Of a DNA stretch of 7,026 nucleotides, positions 5,776-7,026 are shown in pieces. The translations under genes and the position numbers were made by a program. The DNA is taken from contig JACZKW010000011.1 in NCBI GenBank assembly GCA_014859835.1, forward strand, positions 1 to 7,026. Reading direction: 5' to 3'. The first letter of the stretch is position 1; each line of letters begins with the position of its first letter. This DNA is from UBA9653 sp014859835. GTDB taxonomy: Archaea; Thermoplasmatota; Thermoplasmata; UBA10834. The notes under the pieces were generated by a model that was not told where the DNA came from, ran no database searches, and was given only the letters and a program-made list of their open reading frames with translations.

Positions 5776-5860
5776 GGTATTGATTGGAGGTATGCGAAAA
5801 TGGTCCAGCACGGTTTGCTGTAGGACAGTCCAGTCATCACGAATCCGATTGAAATAGTCA

Positions 5861-5875
5861 CCGAAAGGTATTAAA
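5861..5875 (+). promoter_or_regulatory. BRE plus TATA-like promoter of the 5901 membrane protein gene
   Basis: CCGAAAGG is followed by TATTAAA (5869-5875). The purine-rich stretch with GAAA fits a TFB recognition element directly before a TATA box. The TATA centre is about 29 bases before the ATG at 5901, predicting a leaderless or nearly leaderless transcript. GAGGGAAAGA just before the ATG is purine-rich but too close to act as a standard Shine-Dalgarno site. Confidence 0.55.
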
Positions 5876-5900
5876 CCAGATTCGTTCTTCGAGGGAAAGA

Positions 5901-6653
5901 ATGGCCAAGAAGAGGAAGAAGGACAAGGAGGAGAAAGAGGAATACGAATTCAAGCCTCCTACGTTCGACGAGAAGGAGTTCCTAGAGAAGGAACTCCGAG
6001 ACACGAGGACCGTGCTGATCACGATTGGATATGGCGCGTTGTTCGGACTCATCGCGGGGCTGATAGCCAATTTGGACCAGGACCTCGCGATGATCGGCTT
6101 GATTATAGTGATAGGCGGTCTGATATCCCTCAAATACTTCTACTCGGTGATCAAGGTGGACACGACCCAGTTCCAAAAGAAGAACTGGGCGGGCAATGCC
6201 GTGTGGTTCTTCTTCACGTTCCTTGCCATATGGGTACTCCTCTTCAACTATCCATTCGCGGACCATGCAGACCCTTCGGTCAGGGATGTGGTCGTCTGGG
6301 TCTATGACGGGGACAGCTATACCGCGATCGATTACAAATATGTCGACACGGCCGGAAGCTATGCGTGGGTGCCGAGGGATGATGTCGCACTCAACACCAT
6401 AGTCCATGCATCCTCCAATTATACGGTCAACATAACCGCGAGGATAGCTGACAACGGCAATCTGGAAACGGCGAAGATCGTCATCGGCGGCGGCACATAC
6501 ATCCCCATGACCTACGAAGGAGAGCACAGATACGGGTATCAGATAAACGGCGCCGATCTGTCTTCGGGCGGACTGTCATTCACGATCGAGGCCACGGACG
6601 GTGTCGAGAACATTACTACATTCACACCTGTCTCGACGATACCTGTAGCCTGA
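5901..6653 (+). CDS. Uncharacterised membrane protein: charged N-terminus, three membrane helices, extracellular beta-rich tail
   Basis: I do not recognise this 250-residue protein. Residues 1-36 are extremely charged (MAKKRKKDKEEKEEYEF and on) and should face the cytoplasm, perhaps contacting nucleic acid, ribosome or membrane lipids. Hydrophobic segments lie at about 37-56, 61-83 and 97-116. With three helices and a positive-rich N-terminus inside, the tail (about 117-250) should be outside. It has alternating polar and hydrophobic beta-like stretches, three N-x-T sequons (Asn173, Asn177, Asn237), and IEATDGVENITTF near the end resembling the last strand of an Ig/fibronectin-like fold. No catalytic motif, signal peptidase site or metal site is evident. 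It has its own BRE/TATA promoter, diverges from radA, and converges with the CCA-adding enzyme gene across a 23-bp gap, so it is probably monocistronic. It may be lineage-specific; function unknown. Confidence 0.85.
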   Translation: MAKKRKKDKEEKEEYEFKPPTFDEKEFLEKELRDTRTVLITIGYGALFGLIAGLIANLDQDLAMIGLIIVIGGLISLKYFYSVIKVDTTQFQKKNWAGNAVWFFFTFLAIWVLLFNYPFADHADPSVRDVVVWVYDGDSYTAIDYKYVDTAGSYAWVPRDDVALNTIVHASSNYTVNITARIADNGNLETAKIVIGGGTYIPMTYEGEHRYGYQINGADLSSGGLSFTIEATDGVENITTFTPVSTIPVA

Positions 6654-6676
6654 TGATCATGCGGCGGGAACACTCC

Positions 6677-7026
6677 TCATTCATCACGTTCCCAGGGCAT
6701 GCGGTCATCGAAGTGTTGCGTCAGCGCGGACATGTACTCTTTTGACGCAAGCGTCTTACCGCTGACCACCGAGATATCATCCAGCTTCTTGACGTCCTTG
6801 CCAAGCTTCAGATCCCTTATCTTGTCTCGAAGGAGGGCATCGGCGCGGGTGAACTCCCGCTTCACATGAACGAACCATCGACCGTCCTCAATATACGGTT
6901 CCGAGAGTCCGTTCGAGCGCCATTTCTCCAGGAACTCCGAGGCGTTCTCAGAATAATCAGGTGGCCCTTTGTGGACCCTCCGCTCATCCAGCCTGCTCGA
7001 TGAAAGCTCGATGAGGAGATCCACCC
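6677..7026 (-). CDS. cca: CCA-adding enzyme (archaeal class I tRNA nucleotidyltransferase), C-terminal part (partial)
   Basis: The last 115 or so residues of a gene that enters from beyond the right edge are visible. The enzyme adds or repairs the CCA end of tRNA without a nucleic-acid template. The segment LSSSRLDERRVHKGPP, then IEDGRWFVHVKREFT, then the short LGKDV motif and the final SVVSGKTLASKEYMSALT follow the order of the body and tail domains of archaeal CCA enzymes such as that of Archaeoglobus fulgidus (compared from memory: FRRMGP, IENGRWWAFEMRKFT, LGKNV, IISGEKL). These domains hold the tRNA acceptor and T arms; the catalytic nucleotidyltransferase head is outside the window. A GTG at 7024..7022 is an internal valine, not a start, because homology continues upstream. 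The stop faces the membrane protein stop across 23 bp. Confidence 0.87.
   Translation of the reverse strand, partial: VDLLIELSSSRLDERRVHKGPPDYSENASEFLEKWRSNGLSEPYIEDGRWFVHVKREFTRADALLRDKIRDLKLGKDVKKLDDISVVSGKTLASKEYMSALTQHFDDRMPWERDE

Noticed and set aside
5982..6527. A 181-codon minus-strand open frame inside the 5901 gene
   Set aside because: The sense frame has clear membrane helices, a BRE/TATA promoter and a normal start; the antisense translation has no membrane or domain pattern.
7022..7024. GTG as the start of a short 115-residue gene
   Set aside because: Similarity to archaeal CCA-adding enzymes continues up to the window edge; this is an internal valine of a gene cut by the window.

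Overview
The window comes from an archaeal chromosome, most likely a Thermoplasmatota-type euryarchaeon. It holds two ether-lipid synthesis genes (GGGP synthase and a UbiA-type DGGGP synthase), an archaeal RadA recombinase, an archaeal tRNA m2G10 methyltransferase with a THUMP domain, and the end of an archaeal (class I) CCA-adding enzyme. Most genes have a TATA-like box placed so that transcription would begin at or next to the start codon (leaderless mRNA). The phylum is inferred from gene types and style and was not tested by a search.

Layout. 1-94 (-) is the 5' end of the GGGP synthase gene; it overlaps the end of the UbiA prenyltransferase gene (91-939, -) through a CTGA junction, so the two successive steps of archaeal lipid assembly form a tight operon. 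A 102-bp divergent promoter region separates this operon from an EGY/S2P-type M50 intramembrane protease (1042-2874, +) that carries a long C-terminal, probably extracellular, Ig-like region. The protease converges, with only 2 bp between stops, on the tRNA methyltransferase gene (2877-3866, -).

3867-4264 has no securely recognised gene. It contains a 17-bp near-perfect inverted repeat (3903-3919 and 4254-4270, outer span 368 bp), a second inner 8-bp inverted match, a 7-bp hairpin with a GGAA tetraloop, three copies of an 8-mer, and two competing short open frames on opposite strands. It looks like a small inverted-repeat element or a structured RNA; I could not identify it.

The radA gene (4265-5728, -) is interrupted exactly in the ATP-binding P-loop by an in-frame 174-residue mini-intein without a homing endonuclease, so ATPase and recombinase activity must depend on protein splicing. 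A divergent promoter region (5729-5900) separates radA from a gene for a three-helix membrane protein with an extracellular beta-rich tail (5901-6653, +) that I do not recognise. The window ends with the C-terminal part of the CCA-adding enzyme gene (6677-7026, -), which converges on the membrane protein gene.

The genes are mostly housekeeping (lipid synthesis, tRNA maturation, recombination) plus two surface or membrane proteins. The most interesting points are the P-loop mini-intein, the inverted-repeat-bounded intergenic block, and the apparent CTG start of the GGGP synthase.
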